64,000 nt of DNA from Hydrogenophaga sp. PBL-H3 (GCF_010104355.1 NZ_CP044972.1:124001-188000); one strand, 5' to 3'. Numbered from the stretch's first letter, positions 1 through 8,383 are shown. Numbers and translations are program-made. The notes: generated by a model from the letters alone, not told the origin.

Positions 1-1
1 G

Positions 2-637
2 CTCTCGGCCGTGCTCGGCACCTTCGCCGCCTTCGTGCTGGTGCGCTACCGCCGCTTCGCCGGCCGGACCATCTTCTCGGGCATGGTCAACGCGCCGCTG
101 GTGATGCCCGAGGTGGTGATCGGCCTGTCGCTGCTGCTGCTGATGGTGGGCGCGCAGAACGCGTTTGGCTGGCCCGAGCGCGGCATGCTCACCATCATCT
201 TCGGCCACACGCTGCTGGGCATGGCCTACGGCATGGTGGTGATCCAGAGCCGCCTGATGGAGATGGACCGCTCGATCGAGGAGGCCGCCATGGACCTGGG
301 CGCGCGCCCGTTCCAGGTGTTCTTCCTGATCACGCTGCCCAACATCTTCCAGGCCATCCTGGCGGCCTTCCTGCTGTCGTTCACGCTCTCGTTCGACGAC
401 GTGGTGATCTCCGAATTCCTCTCCGGCCCGGGCGTGAACACGCTGCCGCAGGTGATCTTTGGCTACGCCCGGCGCGGCATCAACCCGACCATCTACGCCG
501 CGGCCACGCTGCTGATCGTGACGGTGACCATCGGTATCGTGAGCTACGCGGTCTGGGTGGCGCGGGCGACGCGAAAACGCGAGCGCGAGATTGCGGCGGC
601 CACCCGGGCCGAGCTGGTGGCGCTCAACCCGAACTGA
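2..637 (+). CDS. potI: Polyamine ABC transporter permease, PotI-like (5' end outside the window)
   Basis: This is the C-terminal part of an inner-membrane permease of the binding-protein-dependent (BPD) type. The reading frame is open to the left edge, so the start lies outside the window. Several hydrophobic segments are visible. The cytoplasmic EAA loop reads EEAAMDLGARPFQVFFLITLP, shown here by its key residues EAA-DLGA-P, and it docks on the ATPase. The following FDDVVISEFLSGPG stretch is typical of PotC/PotI putrescine/spermidine permeases. The downstream PuuC-, GabT- and PuuA-like genes support polyamine uptake. The other subunits (PotF, G, H) are presumably upstream. The choice of PotI over PotC rests on context. 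Confidence 0.85.
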   Translation, partial: LSAVLGTFAAFVLVRYRRFAGRTIFSGMVNAPLVMPEVVIGLSLLLLMVGAQNAFGWPERGMLTIIFGHTLLGMAYGMVVIQSRLMEMDRSIEEAAMDLGARPFQVFFLITLPNIFQAILAAFLLSFTLSFDDVVISEFLSGPGVNTLPQVIFGYARRGINPTIYAAATLLIVTVTIGIVSYAVWVARATRKREREIAAATRAELVALNPN

Positions 638-737
638 GGGCGCGCCCAGGGTCACTGGATCGCTGGCGGCCGGGGCAAGTGGATGCTGTGTGGCCCGGGT
701 TTCGGGCGTAGCATGAGGCCACTTGCCCGTCTTCTCC

Positions 738-805
738 GTTCGGGCTGAGCTTGTCGAAGCCCTCGCCAGCACGGGGGTGAGCCCTTCGACAAGCCCAGGG
801 CGAAC
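738..805. repeat. Intergenic imperfect palindromic repeat (GTTCGGGCTGAGCTTGTCGAAG type)
   Basis: Two arms face each other between the permease and the aldehyde dehydrogenase: 738-762 begins GTTCGGGCTGAGCTTGTCG, and 781-805 reads close to its reverse complement, with the core TTCGACAAGC conserved. The loop is about 18 bases. Elements with this core are common between genes of Comamonadaceae. It could fold as an mRNA hairpin that attenuates or protects the polyamine transcript. No other copy was noticed in this window. Confidence 0.6.
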
Positions 806-825
806 GGCATTTTTCTACCGCCACC

Positions 826-2295
826 ATGACCACTCCCACCTTCGACGGCCGCGCATTCATCAACGGCGAACGCACCGCCGCGCGCGATGGCCAGACCTTT
901 GACTGCATTTCACCGGTGGACGGTCGCCTGCTGACCGCCGTGGCGCGTTGTGGTGAGGCCGACATCGACGCTGCGGTGGCTGCCGGCCGCGCCGCGTTTG
1001 AAGACCACCGCTGGAGCGGCATGGCGCCGGCGCAGCGCAAGCGCATCATGATCAAGTTCGCCGAGCAGCTCAGCGCGCACGCCGACGAGCTGGCGCTGAC
1101 CGAAACGCTGGACATGGGCAAACCCATCAAGTACGCCAAGGGCGTGGACGTGAACAGCGCGGCCAACTGCATCCGCTGGTACGGCGAGGCGGTGGACAAG
1201 GTGTACGACGAGATCGCGCCCACGGGGCGCAACGCGTTGGCGCTGATCACGCGCGAGCCGGTGGGGGTGGTGGGCGTGATCGTGCCCTGGAACTACCCCA
1301 TGATCATGGCGGCCTGGAAGATCGCACCGGCGCTGGCCGCCGGCAACTCGGTGGTATTGAAGCCTTCGGAGAAAAGCCCGCTGACCGCGCTGCGCCTGGC
1401 CGAGCTGGCGCTGGCTGCGGGCATTCCGCCGGGCGTGTTCAACGTGGTGCCGGGCTACGGACCCGAGGCGGGCAGCCCGCTGGCGTTGCACATGGACGTG
1501 GACTGCATCGCCTTCACCGGCAGCACGCGCGTGGGCAAGCAGATCCACGTGATGGCCGGGCAGAGCAACTTGAAGCGTGCCTGGACGGAGCTGGGCGGCA
1601 AGTCGCCCAACATCGTGTTCGCCGACTGCCCCGACCTCGACCGCGCAGTGGAGGCGGCGGTGGGCAGCATCTTCTTCAACCAGGGCGAGAGCTGCAACGC
1701 GCCCTCGCGCCTGTTCGTCGAGGCCTCGATCAAGGATGCCTTCCTGGAGAAGGCCTTGAAGCTGGTGCCGGGCTACCAGCCAGGCAACCCGCTGGAGAAG
1801 TCCACCGTGATGGGTGCCATCGTCGACAAGGTGCAGATGGACAACGTGATGCGCTACATCGGCCTGGGCAAGAGCGAAGGCGCGAAGCTGATCGCCGGCG
1901 GCGAGGCAGCGATGCCGGTGGCCGGCGGCAACTACGTGCTGCCCACGATCTTCGACGGCGTGACGCCGCAGATGACGATCGCGCGCGAGGAGATCTTTGG
2001 CCCGGTGCTCTCGGTGCTGAGCTTCACTGACGCTGCCGAGGTGGTGCGCGAGGCCAACAACAGCGTGTATGGCCTTCAGGCCGCCGTGTGGACCCGCGAC
2101 ATCAACAAGGCGCACGGCGTCGCGCGTGCGCTGCGCGCGGGCACTGTGCACGTGAACCAGTACGACGAGGACGACATCACCGTGCCGTTTGGTGGTTTCA
2201 AGCAGAGCGGTGTGGGGCGTGACAAGTCGCTGCACGCGTTCGACAAGTACACCGAGACGAAAACCACCTGGATTCGCATCGATTCACCCATTTGA
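826..2295 (+). CDS. puuC: Aldehyde dehydrogenase, PuuC-like (gamma-glutamyl-gamma-aminobutyraldehyde dehydrogenase)
   Basis: A 489-residue NAD(P)-dependent aldehyde dehydrogenase of normal family length. The cofactor-binding stretch VPWNYPMIMAAWKIAPALAAGN, the FTGSTRVGK loop, the catalytic glutamate in ELGGKSP (E255) and the nucleophilic cysteine in GESCNAPS (C290) are all present. The C-terminal EEIFGPVLSV motif is also intact. In the Puu pathway this enzyme oxidises gamma-glutamyl-gamma-aminobutyraldehyde to gamma-glutamyl-GABA. The assignment depends on the neighbours: a polyamine permease before it and a GABA aminotransferase and a glutamylpolyamine-synthetase-like gene after it. A betaine or general aminoaldehyde dehydrogenase is the main alternative. 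Confidence 0.85.
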   Translation: MTTPTFDGRAFINGERTAARDGQTFDCISPVDGRLLTAVARCGEADIDAAVAAGRAAFEDHRWSGMAPAQRKRIMIKFAEQLSAHADELALTETLDMGKPIKYAKGVDVNSAANCIRWYGEAVDKVYDEIAPTGRNALALITREPVGVVGVIVPWNYPMIMAAWKIAPALAAGNSVVLKPSEKSPLTALRLAELALAAGIPPGVFNVVPGYGPEAGSPLALHMDVDCIAFTGSTRVGKQIHVMAGQSNLKRAWTELGGKSPNIVFADCPDLDRAVEAAVGSIFFNQGESCNAPSRLFVEASIKDAFLEKALKLVPGYQPGNPLEKSTVMGAIVDKVQMDNVMRYIGLGKSEGAKLIAGGEAAMPVAGGNYVLPTIFDGVTPQMTIAREEIFGPVLSVLSFTDAAEVVREANNSVYGLQAAVWTRDINKAHGVARALRAGTVHVNQYDEDDITVPFGGFKQSGVGRDKSLHAFDKYTETKTTWIRIDSPI

Positions 2296-2306
2296 AGGAG
2301 ACACCC

Positions 2307-3605
2307 ATGAACGCCATGAACGAACTCAAGACCGACAACACCAACGCCGCCTGGCACCAGCGCCGGCTCGACGCCACACCCCGCGGGGTGGGCGTGATGG
2401 GCGACTTCTTCATCGACAAGGGGAAGAACGCCGAGTTCTGGGACATCGAGGGCCGCCGATTCATCGACTTCGCAGGCGGCATCGCGGTGCTCAACACCGG
2501 CCACGTGCACCCCAAGGTGCAGGCGGCCATCGCGGCGCAGTTGCAGCGCTTCACGCACAGCTGTTACCAGGTGGTGCCGTACACGGAATACGTGGCGCTG
2601 GCCGAGCGCATCAACGCCATCGTGCCGATCGCCGGGCCGGTGAAGACCGCGTTTTTCTCCACCGGCGCCGAGGCCATCGAGAACGCGATGAAGATCGCGC
2701 GCTACAGCACCGGGCGCACCGGCGTCATTGCGTTCGGTGGGGCGTTCCACGGCCGCAGCATGTTCTCGGTGGCGCTCACCGGCAAGGTGCAGCCCTACAA
2801 AGCCGGCTTTGGCCCGTTCCCGCCCGAGATTTACCACGTGCCGTTTCCGTGCCACTGCAGTTCGCTGGACGACACGAAGCGCGCGATGGAGCAGCTCTTC
2901 AAGTGCGACATCGAGCCCAGCCGCGTGGCGGCCATCGTGTTTGAACCGGTGCAGGGCGAGGGCGGTTTCAACCCCATCCAGCCGGCCGCGGTGAAGTGGC
3001 TGCGTGAACTGTGCGACCAGCACGGCATCTTGCTGGTGGCCGACGAGGTGCAGACCGGTTTTGCGCGCACCGGCAAGATGTTTGCCATGGAGCACTACGG
3101 CGTGAGCCCCGACCTCATGACCATGGCCAAGAGCATGGCCGGTGGCACCACGCTCTCGGCCGTGTCGGGCAAGGCCGCGATCATGGACGGCCCGGCCCCG
3201 GGCGGCCTGGGTGGCACGTACGCGGGCAACCCGCTGGCCATCGCCGCGTCGCACGCGGTGCTGGACGTGATGGCTGAAGAACGCTTGCCCGAGCGCGCGC
3301 AGAAGCTGGGCGACCAGCTCATTGGCCACCTGATTGCCAAACGCGCCGTGTACCCCAAACGAATGGGCGACGTGCGCGGCCTGGGCGCCATGGTGGCCTG
3401 CGAGTTCATCGACGCGAAAGGTGCGCCCGATGCCGACACCACGAAGAAGGTGCAGGCCGCAGCCCTCAAACGCGGCCTGCTGCTGCTGACCTGCGGCGTG
3501 TATGGCAACGTGATCCGTTTCCTCTTTCCATTGACCATCGAAGACAGCGTGTTTGCCGAGGGCTTGGCGGTGTTCGATGCTGCGCTGGCCGAGGTGCTGG
3601 CTTGA
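2307..3605 (+). CDS. gabT: 4-aminobutyrate aminotransferase, class III PLP enzyme
   Basis: A 432-residue class III aminotransferase that moves the amino group of GABA to 2-oxoglutarate and yields succinate semialdehyde. The STGAEAIENAMKIAR cofactor-phosphate motif, VADEVQTGFARTGK with the PLP-ring aspartate, and the Schiff-base lysine in MTMAKSMAGG (K275) are all present. ATG at 2307 is chosen because AAGGAG lies six bases upstream. An in-frame TTG at 2292 would overlap puuC but has no ribosome site. It would complete the Puu pathway after gamma-glutamyl-GABA hydrolysis; the hydrolase (PuuD) is not in this window. Confidence 0.92.
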   Translation: MNAMNELKTDNTNAAWHQRRLDATPRGVGVMGDFFIDKGKNAEFWDIEGRRFIDFAGGIAVLNTGHVHPKVQAAIAAQLQRFTHSCYQVVPYTEYVALAERINAIVPIAGPVKTAFFSTGAEAIENAMKIARYSTGRTGVIAFGGAFHGRSMFSVALTGKVQPYKAGFGPFPPEIYHVPFPCHCSSLDDTKRAMEQLFKCDIEPSRVAAIVFEPVQGEGGFNPIQPAAVKWLRELCDQHGILLVADEVQTGFARTGKMFAMEHYGVSPDLMTMAKSMAGGTTLSAVSGKAAIMDGPAPGGLGGTYAGNPLAIAASHAVLDVMAEERLPERAQKLGDQLIGHLIAKRAVYPKRMGDVRGLGAMVACEFIDAKGAPDADTTKKVQAAALKRGLLLLTCGVYGNVIRFLFPLTIEDSVFAEGLAVFDAALAEVLA

Positions 3606-4936
3606 GCTTGACTTTGGATGAGCGCATCGCGGCCCTGCGCGCCCAGGGCATCCACTCGGTGCTCACCACCTTCACCGACCTGCCCGGTGGCCCCAAGGGC
3701 AAGCTGGTGCCGCTCGACGGCCTGCCCGGTGCGGTGAGCAGCGGGGCGGGGTTTTCGGGCCCCAGCATCAGCGGCACCGGCCTGCCGCGCATGGGCGCGC
3801 GCAGCGAGTACATGGGCCGCGTGGTGCCCGAGAGCCTGCGTCCGCTGCCCTTCATGCCTGGCGTGGCGCACGCGGTGTGCGACGGTTTTGCCGGCGGCGA
3901 GCCGCTGGACACCTGTTCGCGCCAGGTGCTCAAGCGCCAGGTTGAACGCTTGAAGGCGCGCGGCTGGACGCTGTGGGTCGGCATCGAGCCCGAGTTCTTC
4001 CTGCTCAATCGCAACAACCAGGGCCGCTGGCAGGTGGCTGACGCGCTGGACGGCCTCGCCAAACCTTCATACGACCTGCAGGCGATCAGCCGCAACTTCG
4101 CGTTTCTCGACGCGATGCGCCAGACGCTCACCGCGCTGGGCTTCGGGCTGCAGCAGATCGACCACGAAGACGCTTGCGGCCAGTACGAGATCAACTACCA
4201 GCACGACGACGCGCTGGCCGCGGCCGACCGCTACCAGCTCTTCAAGCTCGCCGCGCAGGCGGTGGCGGCGCAACACGGCGCTGTGTTCTCCACCATGCCC
4301 AAGCCGCTGGCGCACGCGCCGGGCAGCGGGTTGCATTTCCACCTGAGCCTGACCGACGCCAACGGCCATGCCGTGATGGCCGACCCGGCTGGCGCGCTGG
4401 GCCTGAGCACCACCGGCCACCAGTTCGCCGCCGGCCTGCTGCACCATGCCGACGCGCTGGCCGCCCTGTGTGCGCCCACGGTCAACAGCTACAAGCGCCT
4501 GGCCGCCAGCCGCAGCGCGTCGGGCACCACCTGGTCACCGGTGTGGAAAGCCGTGGGCGACAACAACCGCACCTGCCTCGTGCGCACCGTGGCCGGCCGC
4601 ATCGAATGGCGCCTGCCCGACCCCTCGTGCAACGTGTACGCCGCCATCGCCGGCACGCTGGCCGCCGGCCTGTCGGGCATCGAGAAGGGTCTGCCCGCCG
4701 CCACGCCCTGCACCGACGACCTGTACGAGTTGCATGCGCGCGGTGAGCCCTTGCCCGACCGGCTGCCGCGCGACCTGTTTGCCGCGCTGCAGGCGCTGGA
4801 GCAGGACGCACCGCTGCGCGCCGCCGTGGGCGATGCGTTCTGCCACGAGTTCCTGACCCTGAAGCATGCCGAATGGGCCAGCTACAGCCAGCAGGTGAGC
4901 GACTGGGAGTTGGAGCGTTACGGTAACGCGGCCTGA
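3602..4936 (+). CDS. puuA: Glutamine synthetase family protein, gamma-glutamylpolyamine synthetase-like
   Basis: A 444-residue glutamine-synthetase-fold ligase. Visible motifs are WVGIEPEFFLL with metal-binding glutamates, GSGLHFHLSL with the metal-binding histidines, NSYKRL, and the C-terminal RIEWRLPDPSCNVYAAIAGTL. The start is a TTG that shares TTGA with the gabT stop, which suggests translational coupling. No in-frame ATG exists at the N-terminus. In the Puu pathway PuuA joins glutamate to putrescine with ATP. The first 150 residues differ from classical GlnA and fit the PuuA/GlnT-like branch. Substrate is inferred from context only. Confidence 0.8.
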   Translation: MSLTLDERIAALRAQGIHSVLTTFTDLPGGPKGKLVPLDGLPGAVSSGAGFSGPSISGTGLPRMGARSEYMGRVVPESLRPLPFMPGVAHAVCDGFAGGEPLDTCSRQVLKRQVERLKARGWTLWVGIEPEFFLLNRNNQGRWQVADALDGLAKPSYDLQAISRNFAFLDAMRQTLTALGFGLQQIDHEDACGQYEINYQHDDALAAADRYQLFKLAAQAVAAQHGAVFSTMPKPLAHAPGSGLHFHLSLTDANGHAVMADPAGALGLSTTGHQFAAGLLHHADALAALCAPTVNSYKRLAASRSASGTTWSPVWKAVGDNNRTCLVRTVAGRIEWRLPDPSCNVYAAIAGTLAAGLSGIEKGLPAATPCTDDLYELHARGEPLPDRLPRDLFAALQALEQDAPLRAAVGDAFCHEFLTLKHAEWASYSQQVSDWELERYGNAA

Positions 4937-4944
4937 TCAAAGGC

Positions 4945-5026
4945 ACCCCCCCGCGCCGCCTGCGGCGTCACCCCCTCCAGGGGGCGCACCCTGCGGCCTG
5001 GCAAAGCCAGTTCCGCGGGTGCTCTG
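4945..5026. repeat. Dispersed C/G-rich intergenic repeat
   Basis: The spacer after puuA consists of a C-run followed by a CGCCGCCTGCGGCG hairpin, then CCCCCTCCAGGGGG, then a GC-rich tail. A related element with the same order (C-run, GC hairpin, C5/G5 hairpin) sits at 35390-35465. Such elements occur in many copies between genes of Hydrogenophaga, Acidovorax and Variovorax. It probably also acts as a transcript-end hairpin for the puu operon. The limits are approximate. Confidence 0.6.
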
Positions 5027-5048
5027 GCTTTCGGGATAATCCGGCTGC

Positions 5049-5804
5049 TTGAACACCCCCGCCGCCACTGCCGCTCCCGCCGCGTCTGCCAAGACCTGGA
5101 CCAAGACCGCCGACCGGCCGCTGCGCAGCTGGCGCAAGTCCGCCGGCATCTGGCTGTTTGCGCATTTCGTGGGGGTGCCGGTGCCCTGGCGTGCGGTGCG
5201 CCAGACCGACGGCGCCGAGCTGCTGGCCTTTGAGCACCAGCGCCTGCTGGCCCTGGCCGCCGCTGGTGAACACGTGCCCACCGTGCTGGCCTTCGACGGT
5301 TTCTCGCTCACCACCAGCGACATCGGCGACACGCTGGACCACGTGTTGCACCGCTCGCCCGAAGGTGAGCGCCTGGCGCTGATGTGCGCCGCCAGCGCCG
5401 ACCTCGCTGCCTTCCACACCCGCGGCCACTGGCACGGCGGCGCCCAGACCCGCAACCTCACCTGGAACGGCGACCACTTCGCCCGGCTCGACTTTGAAGA
5501 GCGCCTGCAACCCGGCATGGCGCTGGCCACGGTGCAGGTGTACGACGCGCTGCAACTGCTCTTGTCCCTCGCCCGCTATCTGCAGCCGCTCGGGCCAGAC
5601 GCGGTGCGCGCGGTGCTGCAGGCTTACGCCGACGCCGGCACCGGCGGCCCGGCGCTGCGCGACTTCATCGCGCACCTGCTGCCGCGCCTGGGCTGGGTGT
5701 CGAAGCTGGCGGCGTGGTCACCCCGGCTGGACGGTTCGCGTGAGCTCATGCGGCTGCGCACGGTGCTCGACGGCATGACGGGTTTTGTCGGGCGGGGTGT
5801 CTGA
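5049..5804 (+). CDS. Kinase-fold protein, BUD32/lipopolysaccharide-kinase-like
   Basis: A 251-residue protein that resembles the small protein-kinase-like fold of BUD32, RIO and Kdo kinases. The catalytic-loop region reads FHTRGHWHGGAQTRN (residues 122-136) and is followed by ARLDFEE (146-151), equivalent to the DFG segment. The usual HGDxxxxN aspartate is a glycine here (HGGAQTRN, G131), so the standard catalytic base appears to be missing. TTG at 5049 is used because no ATG or GTG lies nearby. No signal peptide or membrane segment is seen. It stands alone between repeats, so its partner and substrate are unknown. Phosphorylation of LPS sugars is possible but not shown. Confidence 0.65.
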   Translation: MNTPAATAAPAASAKTWTKTADRPLRSWRKSAGIWLFAHFVGVPVPWRAVRQTDGAELLAFEHQRLLALAAAGEHVPTVLAFDGFSLTTSDIGDTLDHVLHRSPEGERLALMCAASADLAAFHTRGHWHGGAQTRNLTWNGDHFARLDFEERLQPGMALATVQVYDALQLLLSLARYLQPLGPDAVRAVLQAYADAGTGGPALRDFIAHLLPRLGWVSKLAAWSPRLDGSRELMRLRTVLDGMTGFVGRGV

Positions 5805-5919
5805 GGGGGCGACGCTGCTGCCGCTGTGTGGCGCGATCACCCGGAGAAATCGGGATCTTGTCGATGGCCGGGTGCCCGCTTCGTCGTGAAGACAGCAGCA
5901 ACCCACAAAGGAGTCCGTC

Positions 5920-6288
5920 ATGAAGTACCTCGGCCTTGCGTACTACAACCCCGACAAATTCGCCGCGATGACGCCAGACGACGTGCAGGCACTGGTGAGC
6001 CAATGCCCGCCTATGGACGAGAAGATGCGCGCCACTGGAAAGGTTCTGGTCTCTGCGTCACTTTCCGAGTCCAGGCACTGGATGACGCTGCGCCCCCGCG
6101 GTGGCAAGCCACAGATCAGCGACGGACCCTACACCGAGGCCAAGGAAATGGTGGGTGGTCTGTTCATCATCGAAGCCGAGAGCCGAGACGAAGCCTTGCG
6201 CCTCGCAGCCATGCACCCCGCAGCCTCGCTGGGTGAGGCGGGGGGATGGGGGATCGAGTTGATTCCCATGGACTTCTATCTGGGCTGA
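5920..6288 (+). CDS. YciI family protein (DGPF domain)
   Basis: A 122-residue cytoplasmic protein of the YciI/DGPF family. The signature DGPYTEAKE lies at residues 68-76 and is followed by the GGLFIIEAESRDEAL strand and helix. The fold is a ferredoxin-like dimeric alpha-beta barrel. Members sit beside ECF sigma factors or act as small hydrolases or dehalogenase-like enzymes, but most have no proven function. AAGGAG is placed well before the ATG. No sigma factor gene is adjacent, so no role can be inferred from context. Confidence 0.85.
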   Translation: MKYLGLAYYNPDKFAAMTPDDVQALVSQCPPMDEKMRATGKVLVSASLSESRHWMTLRPRGGKPQISDGPYTEAKEMVGGLFIIEAESRDEALRLAAMHPAASLGEAGGWGIELIPMDFYLG

Positions 6289-6342
6289 TGCTGATCCGGG
6301 CCAGCCACCAATCGTTGATGGCCACCTGCCGTTGCGGAACGC

Positions 6343-7113
6343 TCAGGTCCTGTACCCCGCATCCAGCTTCTCCACCTTGCGCAGCAGCGCCGGCCAGGCC
6401 AGTTGTGACCCAAGCCCGGCCGTGGCCACGCGCATCACGTCGGCCATGCTGGCCAGGATGGCGGGGTCGACCTGGGTGAGTTCGGTGCCACCGGCCATCG
6501 CATCGATCTGGATGCGGCAGGTGTTCTCCAGCGTGTACATGGCCAGGAAGGCGTCGGGGATGGTCTTGCCCACCGTGAGCAGGCCGTGGTTGCGCAGCAC
6601 GAGGTGGTTGGCTTTGCCCAGGTCGGCCTGCAGGCGCACCTTTTCTTCCGCCCGCAGGGCCACGCCTTCGTAGGTGTGGTACGCCAGCGAGGCGAGCACG
6701 AAGGTGCTTTGCTGGCTGATGGGCAGGATGCCGGCCTTCTGTGCGCTTACGGCCACGCCGGCGCGCGAGTGGGTGTGCATCACGCAGCCGGCTTCTGGCC
6801 GCGCTTCGTGCACGGCGCTGTGGATCACGAAGCCGGCCGGGTTCACCGGGAAGGGTGAGTCCAGCAGCTTGTTGCAGGCCATGTCGACCTTGACCAGGCT
6901 GCTGGCCGTGATCTCGTCGAACATGAGGCCGTAGGGGTTGATGAGGAACTGGTGTTCGCCGCCGGTGACCGAGTCGGGCAGCTTGGCGCTGATGTGGGTG
7001 AAGACCAGATCGCTCCAGCCGTAGGCGGCCACCAGCCGGTAGCAGGCGGCGAGGTCACAGCGCAGCGCCCATTCTTCGGCGCTGACCACTTCTCTGAGGG
7101 ACGGGATGTGCAT
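6343..7113 (-). CDS. Class II aldolase/adducin family protein
   Basis: A 256-residue zinc-dependent class II aldolase fold. Two metal-binding histidine pairs are visible, HTHS (in GCVMHTHSRAGVAV) and the NHGLLTVG loop. Family members are fuculose- or rhamnulose-phosphate aldolases, ribulose-phosphate epimerases, or decarboxylases. The sequence belongs to the uncharacterised proteobacterial branch annotated simply as class II aldolase. The start at 7113 is set by GGAGA seven bases upstream; the frame is open for 41 more codons but without a ribosome site. It is a single gene, and the substrate cannot be read from the neighbours. Confidence 0.85.
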   Translation of the reverse strand: MHIPSLREVVSAEEWALRCDLAACYRLVAAYGWSDLVFTHISAKLPDSVTGGEHQFLINPYGLMFDEITASSLVKVDMACNKLLDSPFPVNPAGFVIHSAVHEARPEAGCVMHTHSRAGVAVSAQKAGILPISQQSTFVLASLAYHTYEGVALRAEEKVRLQADLGKANHLVLRNHGLLTVGKTIPDAFLAMYTLENTCRIQIDAMAGGTELTQVDPAILASMADVMRVATAGLGSQLAWPALLRKVEKLDAGYRT

Positions 7114-7289
7114 GGTGTGTCTCCTGGCGCGTTGGGAGTGGACGCGAGCCTTGCACTGTATGCCGCCTGGACGCGTCTGTCCTGTCCCTGCAAGGACAGA
7201 CGGCCGTGCTGCCTGCGGTGAGGCGCCGATGTTCATTCGGCGCCGCCATCCCTACCGTTGAAGGTCTTTCAACTTCAAGGGGTGAGGCC

Positions 7290-8069
7290 GTGGCTCTACG
7301 TGCGTGTCTGGTGCTGGTGGGTGGCGTGTGGGCGGGTGTGTCGGGGGCCACGGAGATGGACTGGAGCGGGTCTTACCTGGGTGTCCATGGCGCCCATACC
7401 TCGGCGCGGACGCGCCTGTCCACGAGCACCGAATTCGTGGGCTCGGGGTACGAGCTGTCCGCCGGTACCTATTTCGAAGCCTCCAGTGTCGGTGCCATCG
7501 CGGCCTCGGGTCGGGGCGGTCTGTCGCCCAGTGCGGTCTCGGCCGGGTTGTCCTGGGGGCGCAACTGGCAGCGCGGTCGGGGCGTCGCGGGCTTCGAGGT
7601 GGACCTGGGCAACATGAACCTGCGGGGCTCCCGGTCCGCAGGCGCTGTCTACCCTTGCTGCGCGCCGTTTTCCTACCAGCTGCGCCAGTCGATCAAAGCC
7701 GATGGGTTGATCACCGCACGCGGTCGCGTGGGGTATGCGTGGCGGCGTTCCCTTCTGTACGCAACGGCGGGCCTGGCCCTGGCCCGTGTGAATGTGGACG
7801 CACAGTTCCTTGACGACGATCCGGCCGCGCGAGCCAGCACCTCGTTGTCAACGAGCCAGTGGGGGTGGGTGTTCGGCCTGGGGTATGAGCACGGTCTTGA
7901 GGGCGGCTGGTCTGTCAAGGCCGAGGTGTTGCATCTGGACCTGGGCCGTGTGTCGAGCGCATCGAACAACCTGAGCAACACCGCAGGCGCCTTCCCGGCC
8001 GACGTGTTCACCACCCGCGCCCGTCTGCGTGCCGATCAACTGCGCCTGGGGCTCAACAAACGCTGGTGA
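7290..8069 (+). CDS. Outer-membrane beta-barrel protein (OmpA-barrel/Omp25 type)
   Basis: A 259-residue protein with a signal peptide (LRACLVLVGGVWAGVSGA, cleavage near residue 20) followed by alternating amphipathic strands typical of an eight-stranded barrel: WSGSYLGVHGAH, GLSWGRNWQRGRGVAGFEVDL, ARGRVGYAWRRSLLYATAGLALA and a final DQLRLGLNKRW. Ending in an aromatic residue fits BAM recognition of outer-membrane proteins. The start is GTG at 7290, eight bases after AAGGGG; upstream in-frame codons would place a charged leader before the signal peptide. It resembles the Omp25/immunoreactive porin-like proteins. Function is unknown. Confidence 0.75.
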   Translation: MALRACLVLVGGVWAGVSGATEMDWSGSYLGVHGAHTSARTRLSTSTEFVGSGYELSAGTYFEASSVGAIAASGRGGLSPSAVSAGLSWGRNWQRGRGVAGFEVDLGNMNLRGSRSAGAVYPCCAPFSYQLRQSIKADGLITARGRVGYAWRRSLLYATAGLALARVNVDAQFLDDDPAARASTSLSTSQWGWVFGLGYEHGLEGGWSVKAEVLHLDLGRVSSASNNLSNTAGAFPADVFTTRARLRADQLRLGLNKRW

Positions 8070-8084
8070 GCCCCAGGGCCGGGC

Positions 8085-8276
8085 TCACTTTTTCACGGAG
8101 CAGGTGTTGAAGCCCAGCATGGAGTACGGCGGGCACCAGCCCACCAGGCCGGTGAGCAGCGGCAGCACCCCGATGTAGCCCCACAGGCCCACGGTGCCGG
8201 TGGCGGCCGCGGCAATCAGGGCCAGGCCAATGGTGATGCGAAGGGCGCGGTCGATGCCGCCGACGTTTTTGGTCAT
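8085..8276 (-). CDS. DUF2892 membrane protein (YgaP-like inner-membrane domain)
   Basis: A 63-residue protein made almost wholly of two hydrophobic helices (ALRITIGLALIAAAATGTVG and YIGVLPLLTGLVGWCPPYSML). The NVGGIDRALRI start and the GWCPPYSMLGFNTC end are signatures of DUF2892, the membrane domain that in E. coli YgaP is fused to a rhodanese. The two cysteines of WCPP and NTC are conserved. GGAG lies before the ATG at 8276. A near-perfect CRP-type palindrome lies about 78 bases upstream, next to the end of the Crp-family regulator gene, which suggests this gene is its target. Confidence 0.88.
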   Translation of the reverse strand: MTKNVGGIDRALRITIGLALIAAAATGTVGLWGYIGVLPLLTGLVGWCPPYSMLGFNTCSVKK

Positions 8277-8353
8277 GGTGTTTCTCCGTTTGACAGTGGC
8301 CACCCTGACGCGGGCGGTGTGCGGCCATTGGGCCCGCCCGCGCGCTGCGGGTA

Positions 8354-8369
8354 TGTGACCTGGGTCACA
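8354..8369. promoter_or_regulatory. CRP/FNR-type operator TGTGACC-N2-GGTCACA
   Basis: Two perfect seven-base inverted arms, TGTGACC and GGTCACA, are separated by TG. This matches the TGTGA-N6-TCACA pattern bound by CRP-type regulators. The site lies between the Crp-family gene (ends at 8384) and the DUF2892 gene (starts at 8276, same strand), well placed for regulation of the latter. The regulator's recognition helix carries R-E-x3-R with the CRP spacing, which fits TGTGA half-sites. Confidence 0.7.
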
Positions 8370-8383
8370 CAGGCCGCAGGCGC

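Noticed and set aside
910..2235. 441-codon open frame antisense to puuC
   Set aside because: Histidine/arginine-rich translation typical of the antisense of a high-GC gene; no ribosome site and no family features, while puuC is clear.
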